Source: Gigaspora rosea
Lineage: Eukaryota > Glomeromycota > Glomeromycetes > Diversisporales > Gigasporaceae
Reading direction: 5' to 3'
Assembly (NCBI GenBank): GCA_003550325.1
Contig: QKWP01001108.1
Span: forward strand, 99,211-163,210
Length of the DNA: 64,000 nt
The translations under genes and the position numbers were made by a program. Positions 44,705 through 56,900 of the stretch are shown piece after piece (within the stretch, counting starts at the first letter, position 1; every line of letters begins with the position of its first letter). Under the pieces are notes generated by a model. That model saw only the letters and a program-made list of their open reading frames with translations, ran no database searches and had not been told where the DNA came from.

Positions 44705-45230
44705 AGAGAATGCCTATTTCTACTATGGTATTTTGCTATTTCCACCATGGATACACAAAAGTTTCTATTTTTAGATTTTAATATAATATTGTATATTATA
44801 ATTTTAATTATCTTCAATTGACCCAACTTGATTTAGGTTACCAAAACAAGACTTGTATAATGTTATATGACATTAGCAGCATGTAACCAAAAATTATTTT
44901 TGCAAAAACAATGCACTGGGCCTTTGTGTAATGTATGTGCATATGTTGTATAACTAGTATATGTACTTTGATTGGATGTTGCTTTGAACAATTAGTTTTT
45001 AGGGTTCCTAGATTTAGGGTTAGAGTGGGCCGGAATTATGTCTAACCCTGCCGGGGGCATTATCATGATAGTGCCCACCAGCATTAAGCTTAATGCCGGC
45101 TGACCCAGAGTTAGGTTACCAAAATAAGCCTTGTATAACATTATATAACATTAGTAGTGTGTAACAAAAATTTATTTTTGCAAAACAATGCACTGGGCCT
45201 TTGTATAACATAAGCACATATGGGATCTTT
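44705..45230. mobile_element. Partial copy of the long-TIR element family
   Basis: The left has TTTGCTATTTCCACCATGGA and ACACAAAAGTTTCTATTTTT as in 33776-33835. The middle has ATGCACTGGGCCTTTGTGTA, GGGTTCCTAGATTTAGGGTT, GGGCCGGAATTATGTCTAAC and AAGCTTAATGCCGGCTGACC as in 35990-36110. The right has AATGCACTGGGCCTTTGTAT again. Confidence 0.65.
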
Positions 45231-45267
45231 GCTATTGTAACAGAATTTTTTTTTACCATTATTCTAA

Positions 45268-46131
45268 GGCCACCCAAAGTTGATTTTTCATTCCGCATTA
45301 CCCATTTTTTCAATTTTCGAATTTTTTTCTTTTTTCTTTTTGATCCAATTGTACCAATTGTTCAGCTATTCTCAGCTTATGTCACCTGATTGAGACCTTA
45401 ATTTCCCATAATTATTCAATAGAATTGATGAAAAAATATCTGAACCAATTTTTGATTCTTTGTTATGCAATATGAAAAATTAAGCTTGCGTAACCTTAGT
45501 AAACATGAAAACTTAGGTTTGTCAGTCAGTTTTTTTTTTTAATTTACAGTAAATTAATAGAATAAGGTTATGAAAGGTCAATTTTTCATTTTGCATATAA
45601 GAATTAAAAAATTGGGTTAGTAGTCATATTTTATCCGTCAGTCCTATTGAACAATTATAGATACTGGATGAAAATAGCAGAAAAAAATAAATGCCAAAAA
45701 TCGAACAATTAGCACAATTGGGATCTAAAAAAGAAAACAAACTTTTAATGTGCATTATGCATCAAATAGGTTGGTAACAGAATTTTTATTACTATAATTC
45801 TAAGAACACCCAAAGTTGATTTTTCGTTTTGCATTACCCACTGACTCATTTTTCATTTTTCAATTTTTCGAATTTTTTTTTCGATTTTTGACAATTTATT
45901 TTTTTATTCTCATCCTGTGTCACCCGATGGAAACCTAAGAAAAAATTATGACTGCTAACCAATTTTTGATTCCTTGTTGTGCAAAATGAAAAATTAACAT
46001 TGCACAACCTTAGATATGAACATTATTCTATTTTTTACAGTAAATTAAGAAAAAAAAACCATTCGACCAACTGACTCATTTTTTCAGATTCCAAGTAATA
46101 AAAATGAAAAATCATCTTTGCGTGGCCTAAT
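45268..46131. mobile_element. MITE family AAGGCCACCCAAAGTTGATT, about 860 bp
   Basis: The left end AAGGCCACCCAAAGTTGATT then TTTCATTCCGCAT mirrors AATGAAAAATCATCTTTGCG then TGGCCTAA at the right. Several internal copies of the end motif occur in both orientations (about 45480, 45565, 45810, 45985), so it looks like an internal amplification of ends. Relative of 19971-21040. Confidence 0.65.
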
Positions 46132-46747
46132 GATGTGTTTCAAAAGAGTGTAAATTACCAGGGTGAGTATGAATTTAAATTCTGTTTACCTAAACGTTTG
46201 TGTTTCTAAATAATGTAAATTAACCGTAATTGGTATGAAGTTTAATTTGTTCGCTTTAGTGATTGTGTTTAAATAAAATATATGTATGATTAATGTAATT
46301 TAAATTCTATTTACCTTAACAATCATCAGGCTTCTATTATATTTTGTATCAGACAGTAAATCAAATAGATTAAGTCCAATAAAAAATGATTGAAAGCCCG
46401 ATGACAGGTTTTCCTTTATACGGTGCACGTGATTGTACTGGCCCTGTGCAGCATTGCATGCTGCACAGCTATCTTATTGAATAATAGGCTTAATTTGATC
46501 AAAATTCAAAATTACACTTTTGAAAGTTATTTCACATTTATACAGAAGAACTAATTTAAAAATTTTGTATCAAATTCAAATACAGCAGATTTGAAAATTA
46601 GTAAGATACGTGATGAAATTTGTAATTATTAATAATTTTTTTTCAGGAATACAAAATGTAGTTTTAATAAAAATTTTTAACCAGTATAATATTATATCGA
46701 AGTGATATACTGGCGGAAATTATATTATCGAAAACTGCATTTTTATT

Positions 46748-47010
46748 AGGCCATGCAAAATTACTTTTTCATTTTACATAACGTAAATTCCAGTCAGCGA
46801 TCAAATTTTTTTTTTATTCTACTGAAGCTCATGTTACACATATAAGGCAACACACAGAACCAGAATATTTTTGGATCTATTAGGTAATGCCATGATCAGG
46901 CAACACCAGAGAAAAATTAAATAACAAAAATAAAATAATCAAAAAAATTTTTTTTAAAAAAATTTAGTTGCCAGGTTATACAAAATGAAAAATTATCTTT
47001 GTGTAATCTT
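46748..47010. mobile_element. Short member of the same family
   Basis: TTAGGCCATGCAAAATTACT then TTTTCATTTTACAT at the left mirrors ACAAAATGAAAAATTATCTT then TGTGTAATCTTA at the right. Internally GGCAACACCAGAGAAAAATT matches about 20170-20215. Confidence 0.6.
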
Positions 47011-47848
47011 ACTGAAAATTTACTGTAATTTCGATATTATAATATGACAGAGTTGTAAAATAGTGAAATATGCTATGACCATGCATTATGCTGAATTTGC
47101 CTTTATTATAATAAAAAAAAAATAATAAAATGCAGATTTCAACCTACTCTAACACAATCTACAAAGCGAATTTCACTACCTCACAACTCAGATTTCATCC
47201 TGTTCTATTATAATTACCACAAAATTTATTACTTATCATACTAAATTTTGCATCAAGACCCAAGATTCACTAATGATCAATGTTATTGCCCGCAACATCC
47301 AATATATGCTTAAATTTAACTAGATATTAGAATTTTCCACAATCGACATTCGTATCTATTTACGGTAAATAACTAATATAGCATTATGCTCCTTCTTAAC
47401 ATATTTAATTAGAACATATTTAATTAGTGCAATTCTGAAAGACAAAAATAAAAAAGACATTTTTTTATAGTGATCGTCACACACTTTAATCGAGACAAAA
47501 ACCTGTTAAAATGATGTTTGGTTAAACAATTATTTTCGCTTTGATTCTTTTTATTTAATTTATTAAACATTAAGAAGATTACTGATGGGAGTGTGCTCCA
47601 TTTTACTACTTTCTCTCCCATCTTGGCATATTTTGTGCTCTTTCTAATTTTACTATATGCCAATAAAACATGTTCACTTTTATGCTCCATTCTCAATTTT
47701 GCCACCGTAAGTTCATGTGGTCTTGTCATGTGACGAATGATAAAATAATGATCATAAGAGGCCACGCTATGGTGTGGCACATTCTACCTTTCTTTTTTCT
47801 TTTTTTTTTTTGAGACATGCTATGGTATGGTGTGATTATCTTATTGTG
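47011..47848. other. Repeat-derived DNA, no gene supported
   Basis: 47095-47225 (AATGCAGATTTCAACCTACT, ATCTACAAAGCGAATTTCAC) matches 60045-60125, a dispersed repeat. The 118- and 65-codon minus-strand frames at 47424-47923 have no domain-like content and overlap a T-rich run and the SINE-like element. Confidence 0.45.
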
Positions 47849-47990
47849 CTTGGCAACTGGCTGAGTGGTAGTGCAATGGATGCAACAGATACTACAGACT
47901 TGTAGAGAGGTGGAGGGGTTCAAGCACGAAGAAGCCAGATTGTAATCGAGCAGTGAAGAGAAAATAAACTAGTCAAGTTAAGTAAGAAAG
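47849..47990 (+). mobile_element. tRNA-like SINE candidate
   Basis: TGGCAACTGGCTGAGTGGTA (from 47852) holds an A-box-like TGGCTGAGTGG. GGGGTTCAAGCACG (about 47916-47929) holds a B-box-like segment. The spacing of about 55 bp exceeds a normal tRNA, and the rest does not fold into a proper cloverleaf by eye. A non-tRNA body follows. The element resembles a tRNA-Ser/Leu-derived SINE head. Confidence 0.42.
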
Positions 47991-47999
47991 CCACTTATA

Positions 48000-49650
48000 C
48001 ACCCACATAATCTCTATCACATGCACCTACATGCATATTCATAGCCTTATGAATATCTCATTGTATGCCACAAATGCCCTATAAGAAAAATGTACATAAT
48101 AAAGGTATAGGTTGACAGCGTAAAGACACGGGTTTGGTGGCACGAACTAAGCCCGGATTTTGTACGTAAGAGGCTTGAAGGCTTGGATTGCATGGATTTT
48201 TGCTCATGGTGGACCGTATACCCGTACTAATTGGACCGTTAGTAACTCAGGTTCACTAGTCCAAATTGCATGGGTTTTGCACGGGTAATTAACATGAAAT
48301 AAAATGCTATACCATTATGTAAAAACATATATAAAAGTAGATTACATAAATTCATATCAGCGATCAATATAATATGGACAAACTAATTGTACATGTATCA
48401 AAATTTTATAATTTATTTTGTTAAGACACACAGAGCAGTTTCATTAGTGAAATTATGAAATATCACAACTTTTTAAAAAAAATTATAATTAATCTTTTGC
48501 TCTTCGTGAAATGAGCAACGTGCCACCTTTGACATGCATCATTCCATGAAATAAAGGTGCCATTACGTATAACATGACATAACGTGACCTCCTCTGTACT
48601 ACTTTTACTGTCAACTCCCCTATACATATCACTCCGACCGTACCATTTCGTGGATTCCAGACACCAACCTATACCACACTCCGGACCACTTTTTTTATAG
48701 GATGATAATCCTCACGATAATAACCCTAGCGTGACTTTGTCAACACCTAAAGGCTATTCTCGTACAATAGATAAATATAGACAAAATTAGATTTTTATAT
48801 TCCATATACAACATTTATAAAAAAAACTTCCTAAATTTTAAAAATATCCATAAACTATAATCTTATTAATTATGCCTTAAACTTAACATACTACATAAAA
48901 ACAAATACTTCGCTCCCCGCAATTTAGCTGCACCTCTAGTTATATGCCATATTAAATATCTGATTAAATTCAGTTAGTACGTATGATGAAATTCATATAT
49001 TAATGATGATCAACAATGTCGAACGGTTAACAATTCAAGGTTTTTATACATGATCATTTGAATATCGATAAAATTCTAATATTTTTAGTTTAGCACTGTT
49101 TTTAGGTCAATCAATTATTTTGAAACGGGCAAATCGTCAATTTATTGCATTTTCTGATTGGTTTAATTGAATTGAATTGAATTGATTAAAGAGTACTTTA
49201 TAAAAAAAAAATAATAGACACTAAATGATATCGTATTTATCCATTCAAATTTCCATTTTAAAACTATGGCTGTTAATCGGTCAAAAAATTGCCGATTTTT
49301 TAAAGAGCAGACGAAACTGCAGCCCAGGACCGATTGGGACAGTTTGGTGTTAGATCAGATTGACCGATAATGCTATTTTTTTTTCTTTAATACTAGCTTG
49401 ATTAAAAGAATTAGATTGTTATATAATTGTTGCATTTAGTGGCTGAATTAATAATTTTTTTTGACCAATTCAGCACAGATCATACATAAACAAGCGGTGT
49501 ACATCGTTTTTCGACTAATTTAATATAACCATAATTTATATGAAGAAATAGCTTACCAGTACTTCAAATGCATTCATTATTATATTCATTACAAAATAAA
49601 TCATGAAATAAGTTTTAAATCCCAAATTTCTATTTATGATTAAGATTCCT
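48000..49650. other. Intergenic; scattered element ends
   Basis: A GGCTGTTAATCGGTCAAAAA end at about 49268, followed by GGACCGATTGGGACAG-like segments (about 49330), resembles one end of the element at 51898-53554. At 48150-48300 a loose inverted pair (GCCCGGATTTTGTACG against GCACGGGTAATT) suggests another decayed element. No gene seen. Confidence 0.4.
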
Positions 49651-49657
49651 TTCCGAT

Positions 49658-49858
49658 TAAGCCAGACCAATATAATTCGGTGGTTTACGCTACATCCTTC
49701 TCACAAATGAAGGGAAAGATGAGAGGGAGTTTATTATAAAAACTTTCCGAAATGATCCGTTATATTGTAAAAGTTTTCTGAAAATTTCCGAATATATAGT
49801 GAAGTGGAAGGCAGAAGTGGAGTAACGTAGACCACCGAATTAAATTGGTCTGGCCTTA
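49658..49858. mobile_element. MITE with AGCCAGACCAATATAATTCG ends, about 200 bp
   Basis: The left TAAGCCAGACCAATATAATT then CGGTGGTTTACG mirrors the right CGTAGACCACCGAATTAAAT then TGGTCTGGCCTTA, about 33 bp with few mismatches. The interior is short and non-coding. Confidence 0.85.
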
Positions 49859-49984
49859 CTAGATGATAAACGAGATTAAAAAAGATCAATATAGTATGGG
49901 TGACCAGAATTATGACCAGAATTGTATAGTAAAGGATATAAGGCGTTATAAATTTTAAAAACCTTACGGTCCTAACTTGGTCCT

Positions 49985-50195
49985 GTTCATTTCACCAAAA
50001 TCAATTCAACGACATCATGATTTACCGACAATAAATTCAGCGACAAGTTCATTTCACCGACAATTATTTTACCAAGAACCATTAGAATTAAAATAAAATT
50101 TTTAAAAAACTTCGGTGAAGTGAACTGTCGGTGAAATAAACTTGTCGGTGAAATAAACTTGTCAGTGAAATAAATTTGTTAGTGAATTGGTTGTC
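49985..50195. repeat. Inverted minisatellite of GTCGGTGAAATAAACTT
   Basis: The right half has four head-to-tail units like TGTCGGTGAAATAAACT. The left half has the inverse (TTCACCGACAATTATTTTAC, AGCGACAAGTTCATTTCACC). Together they form a foldback with a short AT-rich centre. Confidence 0.75.
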
Positions 50196-50519
50196 GTCGA
50201 AACAAGATGATCGGGTACTGTAACGGTTGAATTGGGAGAGCGGTAAAACAATATAGACAATAGTGCCAATTTAAAGCCCAACCGATTACGGGATGATGGG
50301 GTAACGTGGTAGTAAAAGGGAGAGTTTCTATAATGGTAAAGGTTTAATGTAGCGAAATGATACTGTGATGCAAAGATGATAAGGGATGATTGATAATAAG
50401 TGATATCGATAATGGGGGATAACTATATAATTAAAGTATCAGTGATCCGGGTTATAATCATGTGAAATCGGGTAATCACGACATAAAGATTTATACAAAG
50501 TTCTATAATCACGTGGACA

Positions 50520-51100
50520 ATTTAAAAGAATTAACTAAACTCGTCACACAGAATTCGAGTTATAATAAGCCAATACGAAGTTACAAGTCAATTCAGTCCG
50601 TCGAATTGAGTCTCGCAAGGTTTATTAAGGTTAAAGTCGAATTCAAAAGGTAAGGGGTTTACTTTTATTATTATTGCATTGTTTAAATTGAACGTGGAAC
50701 TTATATTCAACTTTATTGAATTCGAAGGGTTTATATACATTTTAAAGTTATAACAGCGTAAGCGCGGAATTTTCAGCGTTTTCGCTGTATTTCCGCGTAT
50801 GCGCTGTATCTACCGCGTATGCGCTGTATCTATCGCGTATGCGTTGTATCTACCGCGTATGTGCTNATTTAAAAGAATTAACTAAACTCGTCACACAGAA
50901 TTCGAGTTATAATAAGCCAATACGAAGTTACAAGTCAATTCAGTCCGTCGAATTGAGTCTCTCAAGGTTTATTAAGGTTAAAGTCGAATTCAAAAGGTTA
51001 GGGTTTTACTTTTATTATTATTGCATTGTTTAAATTGAACGTGGCACCCTTTTGAGCTTTATTAAATTCGAAGGGTTTATATACATTTTGGATCATTACC
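50520..51100. repeat. Direct repeat, two copies offset by 347 bp, with GCGTATGCGCTGT minisatellite between
   Basis: 50520-50748 and 50867-51091 are nearly identical (both start TTTAAAAGAATTAACTAAAC and include TTTACTTTTATTATTATTGC). Each is followed by CpG-rich short repeats (ACCGCGTATGCGCTGTATCT at 50790-50860; TTTACCGCGTTAACG at 51100-51190). An N at 50866 lies exactly at the start of copy 2. The similar 46-residue frames in each copy reflect the duplication, not a proven gene. Confidence 0.75.
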
Positions 51101-51897
51101 GCGTTTTCGCGGCATTTACCAAGTTAACGCGACGAATGCAACGTTTTCGCGGTATTTACCGCGTTAACGTTGTATCTACCGCGTTTACGCTGTAGACCTG
51201 GTTTTCCCAGCATCTAAGCCACTAAGCCTCATTTAGATCTCCTTATCTGTATACATGATTTTAAAAATATTTACAAATAAAAAAATAAATAAAAATAATT
51301 CGTCACAGTACATCTATTACCCACCGCCCGATTTGGACACGCTTTTTATCCAATCAGTGTCAATTATGTCGAATTTACACGAACGATCAGTGTAACGCTT
51401 TTTTAAAAAATCGTGTTGTTCTTGAATTTCGCTTATGAAACTGACTTTTTTTAAAAATATATATATATATATATATAAATATAAAATAATGAGGTTCATT
51501 TTTATTTTAGGCGGTGAGTCAATAGATGTATCCGAATAATATCACTAATTCTGATATTATAAACCGATTAGAAGTTAGTGACCTAGTAGATTTAGCCGGA
51601 TAAGTCAGTTGATTTTTCGGAAATCGACTTAGTCGGCTCTTAATAAAAATAGAATTGATCTGAATTTATTTACTTTATCGTATTATTATAGAGCTCTATA
51701 TATGCTACACTGTAGATGGCTTGGATGTGATAGAATTTTATCATAAATAATTTTTTTCTATTCTTTAATCGATTTACTTGATCAAAAATCACTCTATATT
51801 GGAAATGGGCAACAGGCTTATCATGGAATACATGCGCACATTTAGATCAACTCATGCTTGTTGTATTGCTACGATTTAAAAGCATGTACACGCATAT
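51101..51897. other. CpG-rich minisatellite tail, then unannotated DNA
   Basis: 51100-51190 holds GTTTTCGCGG and TTACCGCGTTAACG repeats. 51450-51475 is an AT dinucleotide run. The 60-codon frame at 51317-51499 (-) lacks domain features. Confidence 0.4.
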
Positions 51898-52664
51898 TAG
51901 GGCTGTTAATCAGTCCGTCCGGTCCGTCCTGGTTAAAGACCGCCCAGTCTTTAAAAAAACCGGACCGGACTGCGGTCCAGGACCGAATAGGACCGAATAG
52001 AGCTAGACCGGACGGACCGATGATCAATATAATACTTTTTTGCTATAACGATGAAATTAAGTTTGTTAGTATAAAGAATTTCAATACTTTTACAATAAGC
52101 TTTTCAAATTTATATATTTGCTTATATGATATAAGAGAGCAATAATTAATACGTTTGATAATTTTAGTCATACATAAATTAAGAAAATAACAGTATATTA
52201 ATATAGCAAATAGCAAAATAAAATCATTTAATTAACTTCGTAAATATGAACATTATAGTTAAATTCAGTTAAAAAGATTTTTGTCACTTTTAACCACTTG
52301 ATAATTTGATTGAAATAATATAATCATAATTGGGCACGCCAAATGTTCAATCTTGTACTGATTCAAGAAAGAATTGTCTTAAAATATGAAAATATTAAAG
52401 TAAATTAACAAAACGATTAGATGTTACTTGCATAGAAAAAATATTTATTAATATAATATTGTTAGCATTTACATTTTTATCAAATACTTAAAAATTTATA
52501 AACATAATATATTTAATAAAAAAAAAATATAAAAAATAAAGTATACTACTAGTATCGGGTTATTTCCAAGTTAAAATCAAAAAAAATTTTAACTAAATAG
52601 TTGTTCACATGGAACATTAGTAGACATAATAGCTAGATAATCTGTATTTGCATATAGTCGTTGT

Positions 52665-52773
52665 TTGGAACACGGGTTTGAGGCAAGCTAATAGTTAATT
52701 TAGTCGAATGCAAATTATAATTTTTATCATTAAAAATCCTCGGCTATATTAATCATTAGCTTGTTTCAAACTC
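52665..52773. mobile_element. Small foldback MITE, about 110 bp
   Basis: TTGGAACACGGGTTTGAGGC then AAGCTAATAGTTAAT pairs with ATTAATCATTAGCTTGTTTC then AAACTCGTGTTCCAA. Confidence 0.75.
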
Positions 52774-53334
52774 GTGTTCCAAAATAATGCCCATAGGCGT
52801 TATTTCGCACAAATACAGTGCAAATTGTACCTAAATCAACTGATCACGCCATTGCTGTCATTAAAAAATTTCTCTATTTTATTAACGTTAACAACAGCCC
52901 GTTCTCATTATACATTAAACGTGGTTTAATCTTGTTAAACAAACTAATGGGTTATAATTGAATTTTAATCAAAAACAACATTTTATAGTTGTTTCAAAAT
53001 GCGTATTATCATGATAATATTTAGTTTATTTGATATTTACTATTAGGACCGACGGTCCTTTCGGTCCGTTGTTACGATCGGTTGAGAGAGCTTGATTAAA
53101 TTGGGCCGGTTTAGTTTGATCGTGAACAAAAGTAGATGGTTTAAAACAATAAACTAACACACATGGTTTCGGGTTATAAGGTTTATCTTTATTAAAAATA
53201 AATCAATACATCGATAATACTAAAACTATATACAATCGTTAACTCCTTGACTACTGTCTTCCTTCCGCCTGAGCTGAAACTACACCCTTATATATTTTAT
53301 ATTCGTAGGGGAGATTTAATCAGCCTTCGATCTC

Positions 53335-53398
53335 CCGATTGGAGACTTGATCTCCCGTTAGGAGACTTGATCTCCCGTTTGGAGATCTAATCGCCCAA
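53335..53398. repeat. Three-unit tandem repeat TTGGAGACTTGATCTCCCG
   Basis: Units of about 20 bp such as AGGAGACTTGATCTCCCG. GGAGACTTGATCTCC is close to self-complementary (GGAGA ... TCTCC), so each unit could form a small hairpin. Confidence 0.65.
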
Positions 53399-53927
53399 CC
53401 ACGCCACAACTATGCCAAAATAAGGCAATAAAATAATGATACTAATTACAAAATAAAAAATGAGCATAACACCGTCCTAAAAAGGACCGGACCGGCCCGG
53501 TCCCTGGACGGACCGAAGGACCGTCGGTCCGGACCGGACCGATTAACAGCCCTACACATCATATGTGATACGCACTATGAGCAGGCTAAGCAGGTTTTTG
53601 TAACATCGACTTAACCAGTCGATGTTTTAGGTTTCGGCTGCCAACATTAACTAGATTAGTATGATTAGTATGATACGAAGGTTATTTGCCACACAAATCT
53701 AGTCATTGTAATTTGTTTGATAACGAATAAATTCTTTAAAAAGGATAACTATTCATAGTTAAATCAAAAAATTGGTTTTTAACAATTTTATTATTGAAAA
53801 ATTAATCTTAAAAAGGAATGGACTGGATTTAACAACTCTATTTAAAATTATATAAATGACCAAATTTAATAACTAATTCTAATTAAATCCAATAAATTTT
53901 TTTTTAATAATCATAAAATTTTATATA

Positions 53928-56900
53928 ATGAATTTTTTTCGAATAAAAAATAAATGGCATTTCATTTTTTATTGCATTATTATTCTTATCAGTTGTTTAG
54001 AATTTTCTTTTTTACTTGTTTTCTTTGAACCATTTAATCAGAAATATATCATTTTTAACCGGGATTTCGACAAAAAGCATAAACTAAAAAATCATAAACA
54101 AGATCCGTTCAAAAACATTAACCGAGAGAAGCCCAATGAAGTTATACCTACAAGTTCACCGCCTATACAAGCATTTCTTCCACCCAAATACTGAGCATAA
54201 ATATAATTAATACAAATGATACAAATGTTACAAGTTCATTTTCACTAATTAAAGTTAAAATCGGATCAAATCTATCCCTATCACTTAACTTAATACCTGA
54301 CATCTCCTCTAATGATATCGGCATATCCAGTCAACTTTGCTACCATGGGGAAGTTGGTAATTGTAATAATAGAATAAATTATTTTGACTCAGAAAATTCA
54401 ACAACTTTTAATGGAACTTTAAAACCAGAAATAATAAATTATTTAGATGGTTCTAATGTTAGGCATTAATTGGACTTGACTACATTACACTTGATAAATA
54501 TAAATTTAAAAGTAAATCTTTACTTTCCCCGTTTGATGAAATAAATGGTGCTATCAAAACTCAAAGTGTTGTTGATAGTGTAATGGGGCTCGGATTTGGT
54601 TCTTCGGTAATTATATCTATAGTTTCAAAATGTCATAACACTTGTATTAACCTGCTACTATCTTGAAAAAAAAACTTAGATTTGGAATCAATTAGCAAGT
54701 GATAATTTCCTACAAATTATTGGGATCGCGCTTCCAATTTTATTTGCTCGATTGGTTCAATTGCATTTGGAGGAATAGATCTTAGATATATTTTTAATGG
54801 TATGCCAAATAGCTATATATGGCTTGATTATAAACTGTAAACAATCTAATCTAAAAGAATTTTTAATCCAGATCCTCCGGATCCTCCAAAATTCCATAAT
54901 ATACCAACTTTAAATGATACTAAATATACAACAATCGAAGTCAATACGATATGGATTAATAATACACCGCTCAATTTCCCTGCGATTAATGCAATTATTA
55001 GCACTAATTATGATAAAATTTCCCTCGGAAATTTTTCTACTGAATTCTTTACAAAATTAGGTGCCAATAAAACAAATGATGGAAATTGGATAGTACCGAA
55101 TCCAGTTGATATCATTTTTGACGTTACAACTGATTCCGGACAAATAATTGGAATTGGCATATCAGACTTCCTAACTTGTAATAGTATGATCAAGGGGCAT
55201 TGCATATCTATTTTTGATGACGAATTTGGTCCTTTAAATAATACAATAATAATTGGTGCATTATTTATTCAGGTAAATTAAAAGTTATATATAATATACA
55301 ATTAATTTTATAAAGAATGATATTAAGTTCTTTATATAGTAGTTGTACAGTAATAATATATTACCGGTAATTGCTTTTTTATTTTTTAAAAAAAAGAGTA
55401 AAATATAAAATCTACATTATATCTGGAGTTAATTTTATAAATATCAGCTATTGTGAGGGCAAAAATAAGAATTTTTACCATTTACATCGCATAAAATATT
55501 ATCTAGGGATTAAAATTATTATATTTATGAAAATTCTGATCAAGTCAAACAATTAAGCCAAAAAATGTTTAAGCAATTATTACAAACAAATGTTTATATT
55601 TCTTAATAGTAATAATTCTAATCATTCTTGAATTATTTCTTTTTACAGAATTTCTATATTAAAGCAAATAAAGCTAACAATGCATCCCACACCATAGGGA
55701 TAGATGAAAAAAATGAAGATTTTTGCCCTATTCCCGGTCCTACAGGAGCGCCACTTGCACCACCTCAAACTACAATACTACCTAAACCTACGCCAACATT
55801 CCCTCCACCTAAAATACTTGAATTAAATACATTTAGTATAAATAATCAAAGTCAAAATTTAGAATATCTATTTCAGGTTCAAATAGGATCAAATTCATCA
55901 CTTAACATAATGCCTGATACATCTGTTAATGATATTGGCGTATGCAGTGAACTTTGCAATCAATCATTAACTGGTAGTTGTCATAATAGGCAACATTTAT
56001 TTAATTCAAAAAGTTCATCATCTTTTAGTCAAAATGGTGCCGAAGGATCAATAAATTATTTAGATGGATCTTCTTCTAATGGCTTATTTGGCAATGATTT
56101 CATTATACTTGGTCATTTTGAATTTGCAACCAAATTTCATTTTTACTATTTAATCAAATAAATGGTGCTCTCCAAGCAGAAAGTGCTGTTGAAGGTGTAA
56201 TGGGGCTCGGACTTAGTACTCAGGTATTTATATTTATAATGTATTTTCAAATTCCATAATACCTTCTACTATTTTTTTTCAAAAAAATCATATTCAGATT
56301 TGGGATAGTAAAGGTCTTGATCAAGCTATTGGGTTTGCATTTCCCAATTCTCCTTGCCCAGTTGGTTCAATTGCATTTGGAGGACTAGATCCAAGATTTT
56401 GCAATAGTTAGTATATAAAGATCACATTTATTTGGCAACTATTATTGCACGTTCTTGCCAAATAATTAAATATTATGACTTGATTTATAAACTTTTAAAA
56501 AAATAACAAACTAATCTAATTGAATTTTTTAATACAGATCCTAATGAAATATTTAGTTTTCCAATTCTAAATGATAGTACTTATCCAAAAATTGAAATTA
56601 ATACAATATGGATTAATGATACACCACTTGATTTTTCTACAATTGATGCAATTATTAGTACTAATCATAACAAAATTTCTCTTGGCAATTATTCTACTGA
56701 CTTCTTTAAAGCATTAGGTGCTAAAAAAACAAGTGATGAGAATTGGGTGGTGCCAAATCCAGTTGATATATCATTTGATTTGTTAACTGACTCTGGACTA
56801 TTAATTGGAGTAATAATACCAAGTAATTTAACTTGTAATATGATTGGGGACAATGCATATCTGTTTTTGATGATTCACCAGGACCTTCAAATTCAACACA

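Larger units (their letters stand above)
51898..53554. mobile_element. DNA element (1.66 kb) with TAGGGCTGTTAATC ends and GGTCCGGACC subterminal repeats
   Basis: The left end TAGGGCTGTTAATCAGTCCG mirrors CGGACCGATTAACAGCCCTA at the right. Both subterminal regions are packed with GGACCGGACC, GGTCCGTCCGG and similar palindromic motifs (51915-52020 and 53475-53545), with another pair at 53046-53070. End sequence and style suggest hAT, but flanking 8-mers (ACGCATAT, CACATCAT) do not match cleanly. No transposase frame. A smaller foldback (52665-52773) sits inside. Confidence 0.78.

Noticed and set aside
50462-51033. Two near-identical small proteins
   Set aside because: They are the same duplicated segment, share no recognisable domain, and one frame runs through the N.
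55008-55205. 65-codon minus-strand frame
   Set aside because: It is the shadow of domain 1 of the protease-like gene.
55371-55556. 61-codon frame between the two protease-like domains
   Set aside because: It lies wholly in the 55273-55648 intron and has no homology pattern.
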